Assembly (NCBI RefSeq): GCF_900142845.1 | Contig: NZ_FSRU01000002.1 | Span: forward strand, 2,170,001 to 2,234,000 | Direction of reading: 5' to 3' | Length of the DNA stretch: 64,000 nt | Source of the DNA: Paraburkholderia phenazinium | Lineage (GTDB): Bacteria; Pseudomonadota; Gammaproteobacteria; Burkholderiales; Burkholderiaceae | Shown here: positions 54,573 to 62,741 of the stretch, piece by piece | Layout of the letters: each line of letters opens with the position of its first letter | Position numbering within the stretch: position 1 is the first letter of the stretch | The notes under the pieces: model-generated | Told to the model about the DNA's origin: nothing | What the model saw: the letters and a program-made list of their open reading frames with translations, nothing else | The model's database searches: none | Program-made: the position numbers and the translations under genes

Positions 54573-55547
54573 ATGCAAGTACACGTCCGGCTTTGCGCTC
54601 GATTATTTCGATGCCTGTCAGTCCTTGCCGCTCTTGTCTGCAGTGGTGCCCAATCCGCGTATGCCGACTGCGTCTCCAACGGTATCAACCTGCCTCTGGA
54701 TCTCACGCTGCCGTCCGCGAATATCGCCGTGTCGCCGAGCTTGCCTCTGGGTGCGACGCTCGGCTCGGTACGCGTCGCGGCGCCGCAAAATATTCCGTTC
54801 GCCTGTAGCGGCACGTCGAACACGCGCGAGGCGCGCTTCGTCATGGCGGCGATTCCCGTGACTGATTTCGCCGGCGTCTATCGCACCAACCTCGCCGGCG
54901 TTGGCATGCGAATCAGCGTGAGCGGCGGGAGTTTTGCGGGTATCGACGACGGTCCCCGCCTCGCGCCCTACAAAGTCCCGCTGCCGCACGAAGCAAGCCA
55001 TTTGACAGGCTTCGCGCTCCAGGTCGACTTCATCAAGACCGGGCTGGTGCAAAACGGAACCCTGGCTGCGGGCAAGCTCGTGAGCGTGCTGGTCGGCGGG
55101 GCGGAGCTTGTCGACGTGGCGATCCCGAGCGACGCCGTCGTGTTTGCGGCGAATCAGTGCGACGCGGTGCGTGTCGGAGGGGCTGTCGCAACAGGCATCG
55201 GCAGCGGCGGCGCGTTCACGGACGAAAGCATCGCCGTGGGTTTCGGCTGCAATCCAGGAATCGGCGTCATGGTGCAATTGAATCAAGGCTACGTGTACGG
55301 TAGCGCGCCGCTGCTGACTCACGACAATCCGGACAGGAAGGTCGCGGCAGCCCCTGACGGCGCGTTCGTTCACCATGCCGACCGGCGCCTCCCGGACCCG
55401 AATTCAATCGACGCCATCAACAGCGGTCCCAGCTTCAACTCAGGTGCGTTCGATTCGAACGCGTCCGGCTCCGGTTCTTTAAGCGGGAACACCTTCGGCG
55501 GAAATGCATTTGACGGAAGCAGCCGGGCAATGGACTTTCGCCGATAA
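54573..55547 (+). CDS. Secreted fimbrial-adhesin-like protein with Ser/Gly/Asn-rich tail
   Basis: 324 aa from ATG 54573 (AGGTGA upstream), or 335 aa from ATG 54540. Signal peptide around LFRCLSVLAALVCSGAQSAYA. The mature protein opens DCVSNGINLPLDLTLPSANIAVSPSLPLGATLG and has VDFIKTGLVQNGTLAAGKLVSVLVGG, resembling type 1 pilus-type fimbrial subunits. The last ~60 residues (SGPSFNSGAFDSNASGSGSLSGNTFGGNAF) are low-complexity. No usher or chaperone gene is adjacent, so it is an orphan. Divergent from the TOMM operon. Family assignment is tentative. Confidence 0.6.
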   Translation: MQVHVRLCARLFRCLSVLAALVCSGAQSAYADCVSNGINLPLDLTLPSANIAVSPSLPLGATLGSVRVAAPQNIPFACSGTSNTREARFVMAAIPVTDFAGVYRTNLAGVGMRISVSGGSFAGIDDGPRLAPYKVPLPHEASHLTGFALQVDFIKTGLVQNGTLAAGKLVSVLVGGAELVDVAIPSDAVVFAANQCDAVRVGGAVATGIGSGGAFTDESIAVGFGCNPGIGVMVQLNQGYVYGSAPLLTHDNPDRKVAAAPDGAFVHHADRRLPDPNSIDAINSGPSFNSGAFDSNASGSGSLSGNTFGGNAFDGSSRAMDFRR

Positions 55548-55595
55548 GCCCGGCGCTCCACGAGCAAACATTGACGCAACCGAAGTCGCGCGCCT

Positions 55596-56657
55596 TCATC
55601 GTGCCGGCCCGGGCTCGACTCTCCTGCTGAACGGCAGCCTCGACGAAGCGTCGTAGGACACCGTCACCGTCTCGAGCGCGGCAAGAAAGTCCCGCGCATC
55701 GAACAGGTCGCCAAGACTCGAGACGCCGCCGCCCGCTGCAACCTTGCCCTGCAGCAGACGCTCAGTCGCCTCCACCACGATCGGTGCGCTGACCGCATAG
55801 ATATCGCGACCAATTGCCGTGGCACGGCGCGTCGTTCCGCTTTGTTCGATCACAACGTCCACGATAAATTGCTGAGCCGAGCGACCCTGCTCGTCCTGAG
55901 GATGGGGCGTCGGTGTGTTGGGATCGCGAATGTCGCGCAGGGCCGAGAGCGCAAGCCAGGACTCGAGCGTGTCAATGCGCAAATGACGCGAAACGGTGAG
56001 CACTTCGGTAAAAGGCAGCATCACGACGTCCATGCTGCCGAGCGGCGACGGGAACGACCACACGCCTTCCGGCGCAGGCTGCGGAACAGGCGCGAGTCGC
56101 CCCGCCTGCTGGATGAGCCGCGTCGCGCGATTGCGGGCGCCGGTCAGACGCGTGCCGGGGGTGGGATGCCAACTGTCGAGGCCGATCGCGATGTCGACCC
56201 TGTCGAGCGGCTTGTCTTCGTCTGCGATTGCCGTGACGAGCAGATCGGCGAGTCCACCATAGAACGCCGCTGCGGGGATGAGCCTCACCCCGGCCGCGCG
56301 CGCGTTCGTGTCGCGTTGCTCGATCAGTTCCTGCAGCGCAGCCTGTTCCGCCATCACGTCGAGATAAGGAATCCCCGCGCGCAACGCGGCATCGACGATC
56401 GGCAACGCGGTATCGAGGAAAGGTCCGGCGCAGTTGATGACGGCGTCCGTACCATGAATCGCCGCGTCGAGTTGCCTGGGGTCGTCGATGACTGCGACGC
56501 GCCATGGAGCCGAATCGCCAGCGCCGCCTTCCCGCAGGCGCGCCGCATCGCGCCCTATCCGGACCACGCCAATGCCACGCCGCTCCAGCTCCGCCACAAC
56601 AAACTTGCCCGTGTGACCCGTGGCCCCGTAAACCGCAACCGTAATTCGATCGTTCAT
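55596..56657 (-). CDS. Saccharopine-dehydrogenase-like NAD(P)-dependent oxidoreductase
   Basis: 353 aa. N-terminal Rossmann motif ITVAVYGATGHTGKFVVAELERRGI (~4-28), then VINCAGPFLDTALPIVDAALRAGIPYLDVMAEQ, which is typical of the saccharopine dehydrogenase/trans-acting enoyl reductase family. LIPAAAFYGGLADLLVTAIA follows. The substrate is unknown. Divergent from a TetR gene with a palindromic operator region between them, so TetR control is likely. Confidence 0.85.
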   Translation of the reverse strand: MNDRITVAVYGATGHTGKFVVAELERRGIGVVRIGRDAARLREGGAGDSAPWRVAVIDDPRQLDAAIHGTDAVINCAGPFLDTALPIVDAALRAGIPYLDVMAEQAALQELIEQRDTNARAAGVRLIPAAAFYGGLADLLVTAIADEDKPLDRVDIAIGLDSWHPTPGTRLTGARNRATRLIQQAGRLAPVPQPAPEGVWSFPSPLGSMDVVMLPFTEVLTVSRHLRIDTLESWLALSALRDIRDPNTPTPHPQDEQGRSAQQFIVDVVIEQSGTTRRATAIGRDIYAVSAPIVVEATERLLQGKVAAGGGVSSLGDLFDARDFLAALETVTVSYDASSRLPFSRRVEPGPAR

Positions 56658-56691
56658 GCTTGTCTCCGCTCCTGGATTGATTGATTAACGC

Positions 56692-56725
56692 TACAGACCG
56701 GTATGTTTTATAATACAGATCTGTA
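56692..56725. promoter_or_regulatory. Paired TetR operator candidates
   Basis: TACAGATCTGTA (56714-56725) is a perfect 12-bp palindrome. TACAGACCGGTA (56692-56703) is a 9/12 match exactly 22 bp upstream. A TATAAT box (56709-56714) lies between them in the divergent gap. Confidence 0.65.
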
Positions 56726-56797
56726 GCGCCGTCAACCGGCGAGTGCTATGATCGAAGCGAGTGTTTCGGCATGACCAATCTTTGAGGTTGAAGCGGA

Positions 56798-57391
56798 ATG
56801 AAGAAGGGAGAAACAGCGCGCGCAGCCGCACCGGATACGCGCGAGCGCATCCTGCGGACCGCCAGCGAACTTTTCTATCGCGAGGGCACGCGTGCAGTGG
56901 GCGTCGACCTGATCGTGGAGCGGGCGGGTGTCGCCAAGACCAGCCTGTATCGTCATTTCGGCACGAAAGACGATCTGATCGAAGCCTTCCTGCTCCTCGA
57001 GGACGAAGACTTCTGGCGGCACTGGGATGGCGTCGCCGCACAGCACAAGGGCGCGCCGCGCGAGGAACTGGACGCGCAACTTCAATGGATCGGCGAACGT
57101 ATCGCACGGCCGGGTTATCGCGGTTGCCCGCAGATCAACATCGCCGCGGAATATGCGGACGACAGCCACCCGGCCCGCAAGGTCGCGGTAGCGCACAAGC
57201 AGGAACTGCGGCGGCGGCTCGCGGAGTTGGGGCGAGCCTTGCGCGTCGATGAGCCGGAGACGTTTGCCTTACGGCTGGGAACCATCATCGACGGCGCACT
57301 CAGCAGCGGTCGCGCACTGCACGCAGAGGGCCCCGTACGGTTCCTGCAGGAACTGGCGCAACTCCTGATTCCGAAAAAGACCCGCAAGTGA
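56798..57391 (+). CDS. TetR-family regulator
   Basis: 197 aa. N-terminal HTH: DTRERILRTASELFYREGTRAVGVDLIVERAGVAKTSLYRHFGTKDDLIEAFL (~12-65). The C-terminal ligand domain includes GYRGCPQINIAAEYADDSHPARKVAVAHK, a pattern of the TetR group that often controls reductases. It probably represses itself and the divergent saccharopine-dehydrogenase-like gene. The ligand is unknown. Confidence 0.9.
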   Translation: MKKGETARAAAPDTRERILRTASELFYREGTRAVGVDLIVERAGVAKTSLYRHFGTKDDLIEAFLLLEDEDFWRHWDGVAAQHKGAPREELDAQLQWIGERIARPGYRGCPQINIAAEYADDSHPARKVAVAHKQELRRRLAELGRALRVDEPETFALRLGTIIDGALSSGRALHAEGPVRFLQELAQLLIPKKTRK

Positions 57392-57430
57392 CGCCCTCGT
57401 CCTGCATCGCGTCACACCATACATCGGGCC

Positions 57431-58642
57431 TCAGGCGGCCGGCGCGGCGCCATCCAGCGCGGGTCTACGGCGCGTAAGCAGCAACAGCAGAAGCAGCGCC
57501 GTACCGGAACACAAGATCGCAACCTCCAGCAAGGCGTCGCTGCCTAACCGGATCAACAGCGCGATAAACAGCGGCGGCGCAGCGGCTGAAATCACGTTCA
57601 GAGGGAGCGCGATGCGCGACGCAGCCAACGCGTACTCGGCCTGGTCATAGAACACCAGCGGTATGGTTGCGCGCGCAACGGCAAGTGCGCCGCTCCCCAA
57701 CCCATAGACCACGACGAACACCACGACCGCCGAATGCGACCCGTGACCCACGATCAGCAGCACCATCGCCACAGGAAGCGCAATGCCCGCAAAGATGCCG
57801 GTGGAAACGCCATCCCATTTGCCGCCGCCGAGGAAATCCACCGCTCGCGCGCCGACCTGAATCACGCCGAGCGCCGAACCGAAGGCGACGGCCTGCACCG
57901 CGGGCAGTCCGACTGCCTTGAGCAATTCGATAAAGATCGCGCTAAACCCAAACGTGACGAACGCATTCAAGGCGATTGCTGCCGCGATGAAGTAGAACGT
58001 GCTGCGGCGCGCCGGCACCTGGGCCGCTGCGGCGGGGAGACTGCGCGCGCGTTGAGGTGCGCCCGGCGTCTTCGCCGGAAGTCCGAACACGTAGAGCGGA
58101 AGGGATACGAGCATCATCATGCCGGCATAGACCGCGCAGGTTCCCTGCCAGCTCAACGCGTTCGACAGCAGCGATGCCAGTGGCCAAAAGAAACTGCTCG
58201 ATAGCCCGGTGAGCAACATCAGGCCGCCGATCGCGCGTTTCGCCTTCGCTCCGGCCAGTTCGTTGAGCATGATGTAGGCGGCCGTCGAGAGCGTGGCGCT
58301 CCCCGCGGTTCCCAGTGTTACCCAGGCCGCGAAATACATGAGCGGTCCACGAGACGACGCAAGCACCAGGAACCCCAGGGCCGCCAGGACCGTGCCGCCC
58401 ATCATCAGGCGCCGTGCGCCCAATCGGGCGAACGCGCGGGCCAGAAGCGGCGCCCACAGTCCCATCACGACATAGAACACGGAGCCGCCGGCGAACACCG
58501 ACGAAAGATCCATCCGGAGATCGACGGCCATCTGCCTTCCCACGATCGCCGGCAAGCCGACGGTGCCCCAGCCGATGATCTGCGTGACGGACAAGACGAA
58601 GAGCGGGACGGCGATCTTTCTGTCGAATGAAGGAATACGCAT
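57431..58642 (-). CDS. MFS transporter
   Basis: 403 aa, 12 predicted TM helices. VLSVTQIIGWGTVGLPAIVGRQMAVDL opens the first helix pair. LARAFARLGARRLMMGG is the loop 2-3 region. LMLLTGLSSSFFWPLASLLS and the DQAEYALAASRIALPLNVISAAAPPLF segment resemble a proteobacterial MFS group of unknown substrate. It is convergent with the TetR gene; no operon partner points to a substrate. Confidence 0.85.
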   Translation of the reverse strand: MRIPSFDRKIAVPLFVLSVTQIIGWGTVGLPAIVGRQMAVDLRMDLSSVFAGGSVFYVVMGLWAPLLARAFARLGARRLMMGGTVLAALGFLVLASSRGPLMYFAAWVTLGTAGSATLSTAAYIMLNELAGAKAKRAIGGLMLLTGLSSSFFWPLASLLSNALSWQGTCAVYAGMMMLVSLPLYVFGLPAKTPGAPQRARSLPAAAAQVPARRSTFYFIAAAIALNAFVTFGFSAIFIELLKAVGLPAVQAVAFGSALGVIQVGARAVDFLGGGKWDGVSTGIFAGIALPVAMVLLIVGHGSHSAVVVFVVVYGLGSGALAVARATIPLVFYDQAEYALAASRIALPLNVISAAAPPLFIALLIRLGSDALLEVAILCSGTALLLLLLLTRRRPALDGAAPAA

Positions 58643-58767
58643 CGGCTGTCCGTCGTCAAAGGAAATGGGACTTCAGTGGGCGAACCGGTGTGCAGCGTTT
58701 CGACTGCCGGCGCAAACCGATTTTAAGCAGTCTTTTTAGGCGCGTCTCGGCAGACAGGCGGATTGGA

Positions 58768-59694
58768 TCATCGGATTGGCGCCGCAGGCCGGTTCAGCTT
58801 GCCCTGCAGGAAGTCGATCAGCACGCGCAGCTTGAGCGGCATCTGCGCACGGCTCGCGGTGTACAGATAAAAGCCGGCGAATCTCGGGCACCACGCGTCG
58901 AGTACCGGCACGAGCCGGCCATCGGCAAGCTGCTCCCGCACAAAGTCTTCCATCACGTGCAGCAATCCGACACCCTGCTCCGCGGCGCGCACCATGGTGC
59001 GCAAATCGTTGGTCACGAAGCTGCCGTGCGTGTCCGCCTCGAACACCCGCGACGGATCGCCCTGCGCCGCAAACTCCCAGCGGTAAATCCCGCCGCTGGT
59101 CGAGAAGCGGTAGCGCAAACAATCGTGCGCGGACAGATCGTCGGGCGTCTGCGGCTGGGGATAGCGCTCGAAATAAGCCGGCGAGCCGGCCACCACAATG
59201 CGGATCTCGCCGCCCAGAGGAATCGCCACCATGTCCTGCGCGAGCCGCTCGCCCAGCCGGATCCCGGCATCGAAGCCTTCGCCGACCAGGTCCGCGAGAC
59301 CGTCGTCGAGCGACATCTCCAGGCTGATATGCGGATACAGGCGAGCGAACTCGCCCAGATGCGGCGCGACCAGCAGTTCGCTCGCCACGCGCGCGAGGTT
59401 GATGCGCAAGGTGCCGGCCGGATGATCGCGGGTTTCGTCGAGCGCGTCGAACGCGGACTCGAGGGCCGCGAGCGCGGGCCGCACGCGCTCCAGAAACTGC
59501 ATGCCCGCCTCGGTGAGGGCGACGCGGCGGGTGGTCCGGTTGAACAGGCGCACCTTGAGCTGCGTTTCCAGCGTGCGCACCGACTGGGACAACGCCGACG
59601 CCGAGACGCCCGACTCGCCCGCCGCACGCGTGAAGCTGCCGTGCCGCGCTACGGCGGCAAATGCCATCAATGCCGGTAATTGAGCGGGATCCAT
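58768..59694 (-). CDS. LysR-family regulator
   Basis: 308 aa. HTH at ~5-65: LPALMAFAAVARHGSFTRAAGESGVSASALSQSVRTLETQLKVRLFNRTTRRVALTEAG. Substrate-binding domain ~90-300 (GTLRINLARVASELLVAPHLGEFARLYPHI, LVGEGFDAGIRLGE). Divergent from the aldo/keto reductase, which it probably controls. Confidence 0.93.
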   Translation of the reverse strand: MDPAQLPALMAFAAVARHGSFTRAAGESGVSASALSQSVRTLETQLKVRLFNRTTRRVALTEAGMQFLERVRPALAALESAFDALDETRDHPAGTLRINLARVASELLVAPHLGEFARLYPHISLEMSLDDGLADLVGEGFDAGIRLGERLAQDMVAIPLGGEIRIVVAGSPAYFERYPQPQTPDDLSAHDCLRYRFSTSGGIYRWEFAAQGDPSRVFEADTHGSFVTNDLRTMVRAAEQGVGLLHVMEDFVREQLADGRLVPVLDAWCPRFAGFYLYTASRAQMPLKLRVLIDFLQGKLNRPAAPIR

Positions 59695-59812
59695 ACGTCG
59701 TTTCCATTGTGAAGCACGACTTCATAATCCTTCCAGACAACCGCTATTTTTCCAAGCAAAGAATCGGCGCAGGATAGCTCCATCGACCCACGTGTTCTGG
59801 AGGACACCCGCC

Positions 59813-60937
59813 ATGACCATGAATCACTACACCCTGCTCGGCCGTTCCGGCCTGCGCGTCAGCCCTATCTCGCTCGGCACGATGACCTTCGGCACCGAGT
59901 GGGGCTGGGGCGCGCAGGAGCAGTCGGCGCAGCGCCTGTTCGATCTCTATGTGGATGCGGGCGGCAACTTCATCGACACCGCCGACCTCTACACCGAAGG
60001 CACCAGCGAAACATGGCTGGGCAAGTTCGTCGCGGCGCGCGGCCTGCGGGACCGCCTGGTGATCGCGACCAAATACGGCTACAACGCCGGGAGCGGGAAT
60101 CCGAATGCCGGCGGCAACCATCGCAAGAATCTGCTGCGCGCGCTGGAGGGCTCGCTCAAACGCCTCGGCACCGACTACATCGACCTGTACTACCTGCACA
60201 CGTGGGATCGCGTCACGCCCGTCGACGAAGTCATGCGCGCGATGGACGACGCAGTGCGGGCGGGCAAGATCCGCTACGTCGGCCTGTCGGATACGCCCGC
60301 GTGGTTCGCCGGACGCGCCCAGACGCTCGCCGACTGGCGCGGCTTCGAGCCGGTGGCGGCCATGCAGCTCGAATACTCGATGATCGAGCGCAATGCCGAG
60401 AATGAGTTTGCCGACCTCGCCGCCAGTCTCGGCATGGGGCTCGTGCCGTGGAGTCCGCTCGGGATGGGCGTGCTGTCGGGCAAGTATCGTCCGTCGCAGG
60501 ACGGCGCGAGCCGCGGCGTATCGGGTGACGGCCGGCTGGCAAGCCTCGCGGGCAGTCCCCCGCCCGGCTTCGACAAACTGACCGAGCGCAACTTCCGCAT
60601 CGTCGCCGAACTGGAGGCCGTTGCACGCGAAGCGGGCCGGCCAATGGCGCAGGTTGCGCTGAACTGGCTGCACCAGAAGCGCGGCGTGTCGAGCATCATC
60701 GTCGGCGCCACCAAACCGGAGCAATTGCAGGAATCGCTCGGGTCACTGGAGTTCACGCTCGAGCCGGCGTTGATCGCACGACTCGATGCGGTGTCGGAGC
60801 CCTCCCGGCCGTTTCCGTATTACATGTTCGCCGACGGTCATCAGGCGCGCATCCACGGTCAGGTCGAGGTGACCGACAAGCCCGCGGCATTCGACCGGCC
60901 GGTACGCGTGCCCGCTCCGCGACCTGCTGCTTCCTGA
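59813..60937 (+). CDS. Aldo/keto reductase
   Basis: 374 aa from ATG 59813 (GGAGG about 10 nt upstream); ATG 59819 is also possible. NADPH-dependent carbonyl reductase of the Tas/YajO-like branch. TMTFGTEWGWG, the catalytic Asp/Tyr in FIDTADLYTEGTSE, LVIATKYGYNAG, the active-site His in IDLYYLHTWD, and SSIIVGATKPEQLQESL at the NADP site are present. The longer C-terminus (~330-374, Pro/Ala-rich) is unusual. Substrate unknown. Confidence 0.92.
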   Translation: MTMNHYTLLGRSGLRVSPISLGTMTFGTEWGWGAQEQSAQRLFDLYVDAGGNFIDTADLYTEGTSETWLGKFVAARGLRDRLVIATKYGYNAGSGNPNAGGNHRKNLLRALEGSLKRLGTDYIDLYYLHTWDRVTPVDEVMRAMDDAVRAGKIRYVGLSDTPAWFAGRAQTLADWRGFEPVAAMQLEYSMIERNAENEFADLAASLGMGLVPWSPLGMGVLSGKYRPSQDGASRGVSGDGRLASLAGSPPPGFDKLTERNFRIVAELEAVAREAGRPMAQVALNWLHQKRGVSSIIVGATKPEQLQESLGSLEFTLEPALIARLDAVSEPSRPFPYYMFADGHQARIHGQVEVTDKPAAFDRPVRVPAPRPAAS

Positions 60938-61748
60938 CGCGCGCGGTAGATCGGCTGACAGATTGTTCCGCGTTAATTCGTCAGGCTAATTCCTGAAACC
61001 GTTTACAACCTTCCGACAATTGCACGCCGCTTTCAATCGGAATGCGGCGTGCATTCTTCTTTTCATAGACATACGTAAAAGAACGTCAGACGCGTCAACG
61101 GAATGCGCTAATTCGTCGTTAACCAAAAAATGCGGGGCAATTCGACGCATTTGAATTGGGCAGCGAACGGAGCCTATACGTTTCGGATCACATTGTGTCC
61201 TGTGTGCAGTGCAGCGAATGGATTGCTTAACGCTCCTGACAATCGGCCGACGTGACTGGGGAGCCCGGCATGTCTGGACGCAACGCGCGCCGCAGTGAAG
61301 GCTGCGCGAAGCACCATGACCTGTACGGCATGTCCACGCGCAAAGGATGTCGGTACGCTGCAACGCACCATTTTAGCGCTGCATTTGCAGGGCGAAACGT
61401 ATTTGGCGCACATCGGGCACGCACGACGACGAAGCACCGGTAGCGAGCCGTTGCAGGTTTCAGGTTGGACTAGCGAGCGGGGTCGAGACTATGCACAACA
61501 CGCTGCCGCAAGACCGTGCGCTACACGTGGTGGCGCGCGCGGCGGACACCGCACCGACGATCCGAGCGAATCAGTGCGACCGTTCGCAAATGCAGGGCAA
61601 CCGTTAAATTTTATTCAAACGAATTCAAGCAAAGTGACGCTGTGCCGTTAAAGCAACAAATGGCGAATGAAATGCGGCGTTATGGGTTTGCAGCACTGGT
61701 GCAAAACGGGGACCGAGGCTGATAATCGGTCCGTACAGGAGAAATATC
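60938..61748. other. Gene-poor region (811 bp)
   Basis: No frame has recognisable protein features; open frames here lack ribosome-binding sites and family motifs. A terminator-like hairpin lies at 61019-61062. The stretch is AT-richer than the average of the window and may hold decayed sequence or regulatory RNA. The 3' end carries the ribosome-binding site of the 49-aa gene. Confidence 0.5.
61019..61062 (+). terminator. Terminator-like hairpin downstream of the aldo/keto reductase
   Basis: TGCACGCCGC (61021-61030) pairs with GCGGCGTGCA (61044-61053), with a 13-nt loop followed by TTCTTCTTTT. Confidence 0.65.
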
Positions 61749-61898
61749 ATGGATGCCAAACCGCCCAAGATTCCGACCCCGGATAAAGTTTTCAGTCCGG
61801 ATCCGGAACCCGCTGGCGTTGAGTTCCTGGGCGCCGAACTGCCTGAGCATGTTCGCGCGTTCTTCGACGAACAACGCAAGTCGTGCGAGCAGAAGTAA
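61749..61898 (+). CDS. Small 49-aa protein of unknown function
   Basis: A perfect AGGAG (61737-61741) lies 7 nt before ATG 61749, and the frame ends at TAA 61896-61898. The protein is Pro/Lys-rich at the start (MDAKPPKIPTPDKVFSPDPE) and then likely helical (VEFLGAELPEHVRAFFDEQ), with one Cys near the C-terminus. No signal peptide or TM segment. I do not recognise the family. The ribosome-binding site and codon pattern support a real, cytoplasmic small protein. Confidence 0.7.
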   Translation: MDAKPPKIPTPDKVFSPDPEPAGVEFLGAELPEHVRAFFDEQRKSCEQK

Positions 61899-62130
61899 CA
61901 GTCAGCTGGCGCGCTGCAACATCGGGGAGTCGCACGCTGTGCGTCGCCGGTGGCCCGCTGCGCGCGTGCTACGCAGGTCGCAACGGGTCGCGCTAGCCGA
62001 TCGTACGCGCTGAGGTTCGCCTCACAGCGCGTGATCGTCGTGCGTCTCGTCACCGCATCCGCGCCGCTTCCCCTTCGCATCGTTTATTCTTCAGGCTTTT
62101 CCGCTTCGACCGTTCGGTCGCTCTTCCTTC

Positions 62131-62727
62131 ATGAACCGTTTGTATCGTAGTGGCGTGCTGGGCGCGCTTGCGTGGTGTGCCGCATTGGCTCTCACGCCGA
62201 CACCCGCTCACGCAGACAGCGACGACACCGCCCTGACCAACCTGATCTCGCTCGTCTCGCAACGGCTCGCGCTGGCCGAGCCGGTCGCGCGCTGGAAATG
62301 GGCCAACCATCAGGACATCACCGACACGCCGCGTGAAGCCGCCTTGCTCGCCGACGTCGCCAAACGCGCCGCGGCCGCGCAGGTCGATCCGGCGTTCGCC
62401 CGTGCCTTCTTCCAGGACCAGATCGACGCCAGCAAGGAAGTGCAAAACGCCCTGTTCGCCACCTGGCGCAGCACCCGGCCGCCCGAAGGCGCGCCGCCCG
62501 ACCTCGCCACCAGCACCCGGCCGCAGCTCGATCAGCTCACCCAATCGATGATCGCCGGGCTCGCGCGCGTGCAAACGCTGCGCGCGGCGGCGGACTGTCC
62601 GTCGCGCGTCGCGCAGGGGATTGCAAACTGGAAGACGTTGACGCGCTATGACTCCGCGCGCTCCGGTGCCCTCACCCATGCGCTCGGTCACGTGTGCGAA
62701 ACGGGCGGAGTCGGCGCGACCGGCTAG
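62131..62727 (+). CDS. Secreted (periplasmic) AroQ-type chorismate mutase
   Basis: 198 aa. Signal peptide LGALAWCAALALTPTPAHA, then a helical AroQ-gamma domain: LTNLISLVSQRLALAEPVARWKW, TPREAALLADVAKRAAAAQVD, FFQDQIDASKEVQNALFATWR and two C-terminal Cys (ADCPS, GHVCE), likely a disulphide. It converts chorismate to prephenate outside the cytoplasm, an activity known from several proteobacteria and mycobacteria but of unclear purpose. Separate from the cytoplasmic PheA enzyme in this window. Confidence 0.88.
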   Translation: MNRLYRSGVLGALAWCAALALTPTPAHADSDDTALTNLISLVSQRLALAEPVARWKWANHQDITDTPREAALLADVAKRAAAAQVDPAFARAFFQDQIDASKEVQNALFATWRSTRPPEGAPPDLATSTRPQLDQLTQSMIAGLARVQTLRAAADCPSRVAQGIANWKTLTRYDSARSGALTHALGHVCETGGVGATG

Positions 62728-62741
62728 ATCGGCTATACCGC

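Noticed and set aside
61295..61651. 118-aa plus-strand open frame in the gene-poor block
   Set aside because: No ribosome-binding site, no motif, and an irregular composition; not supported as a gene.
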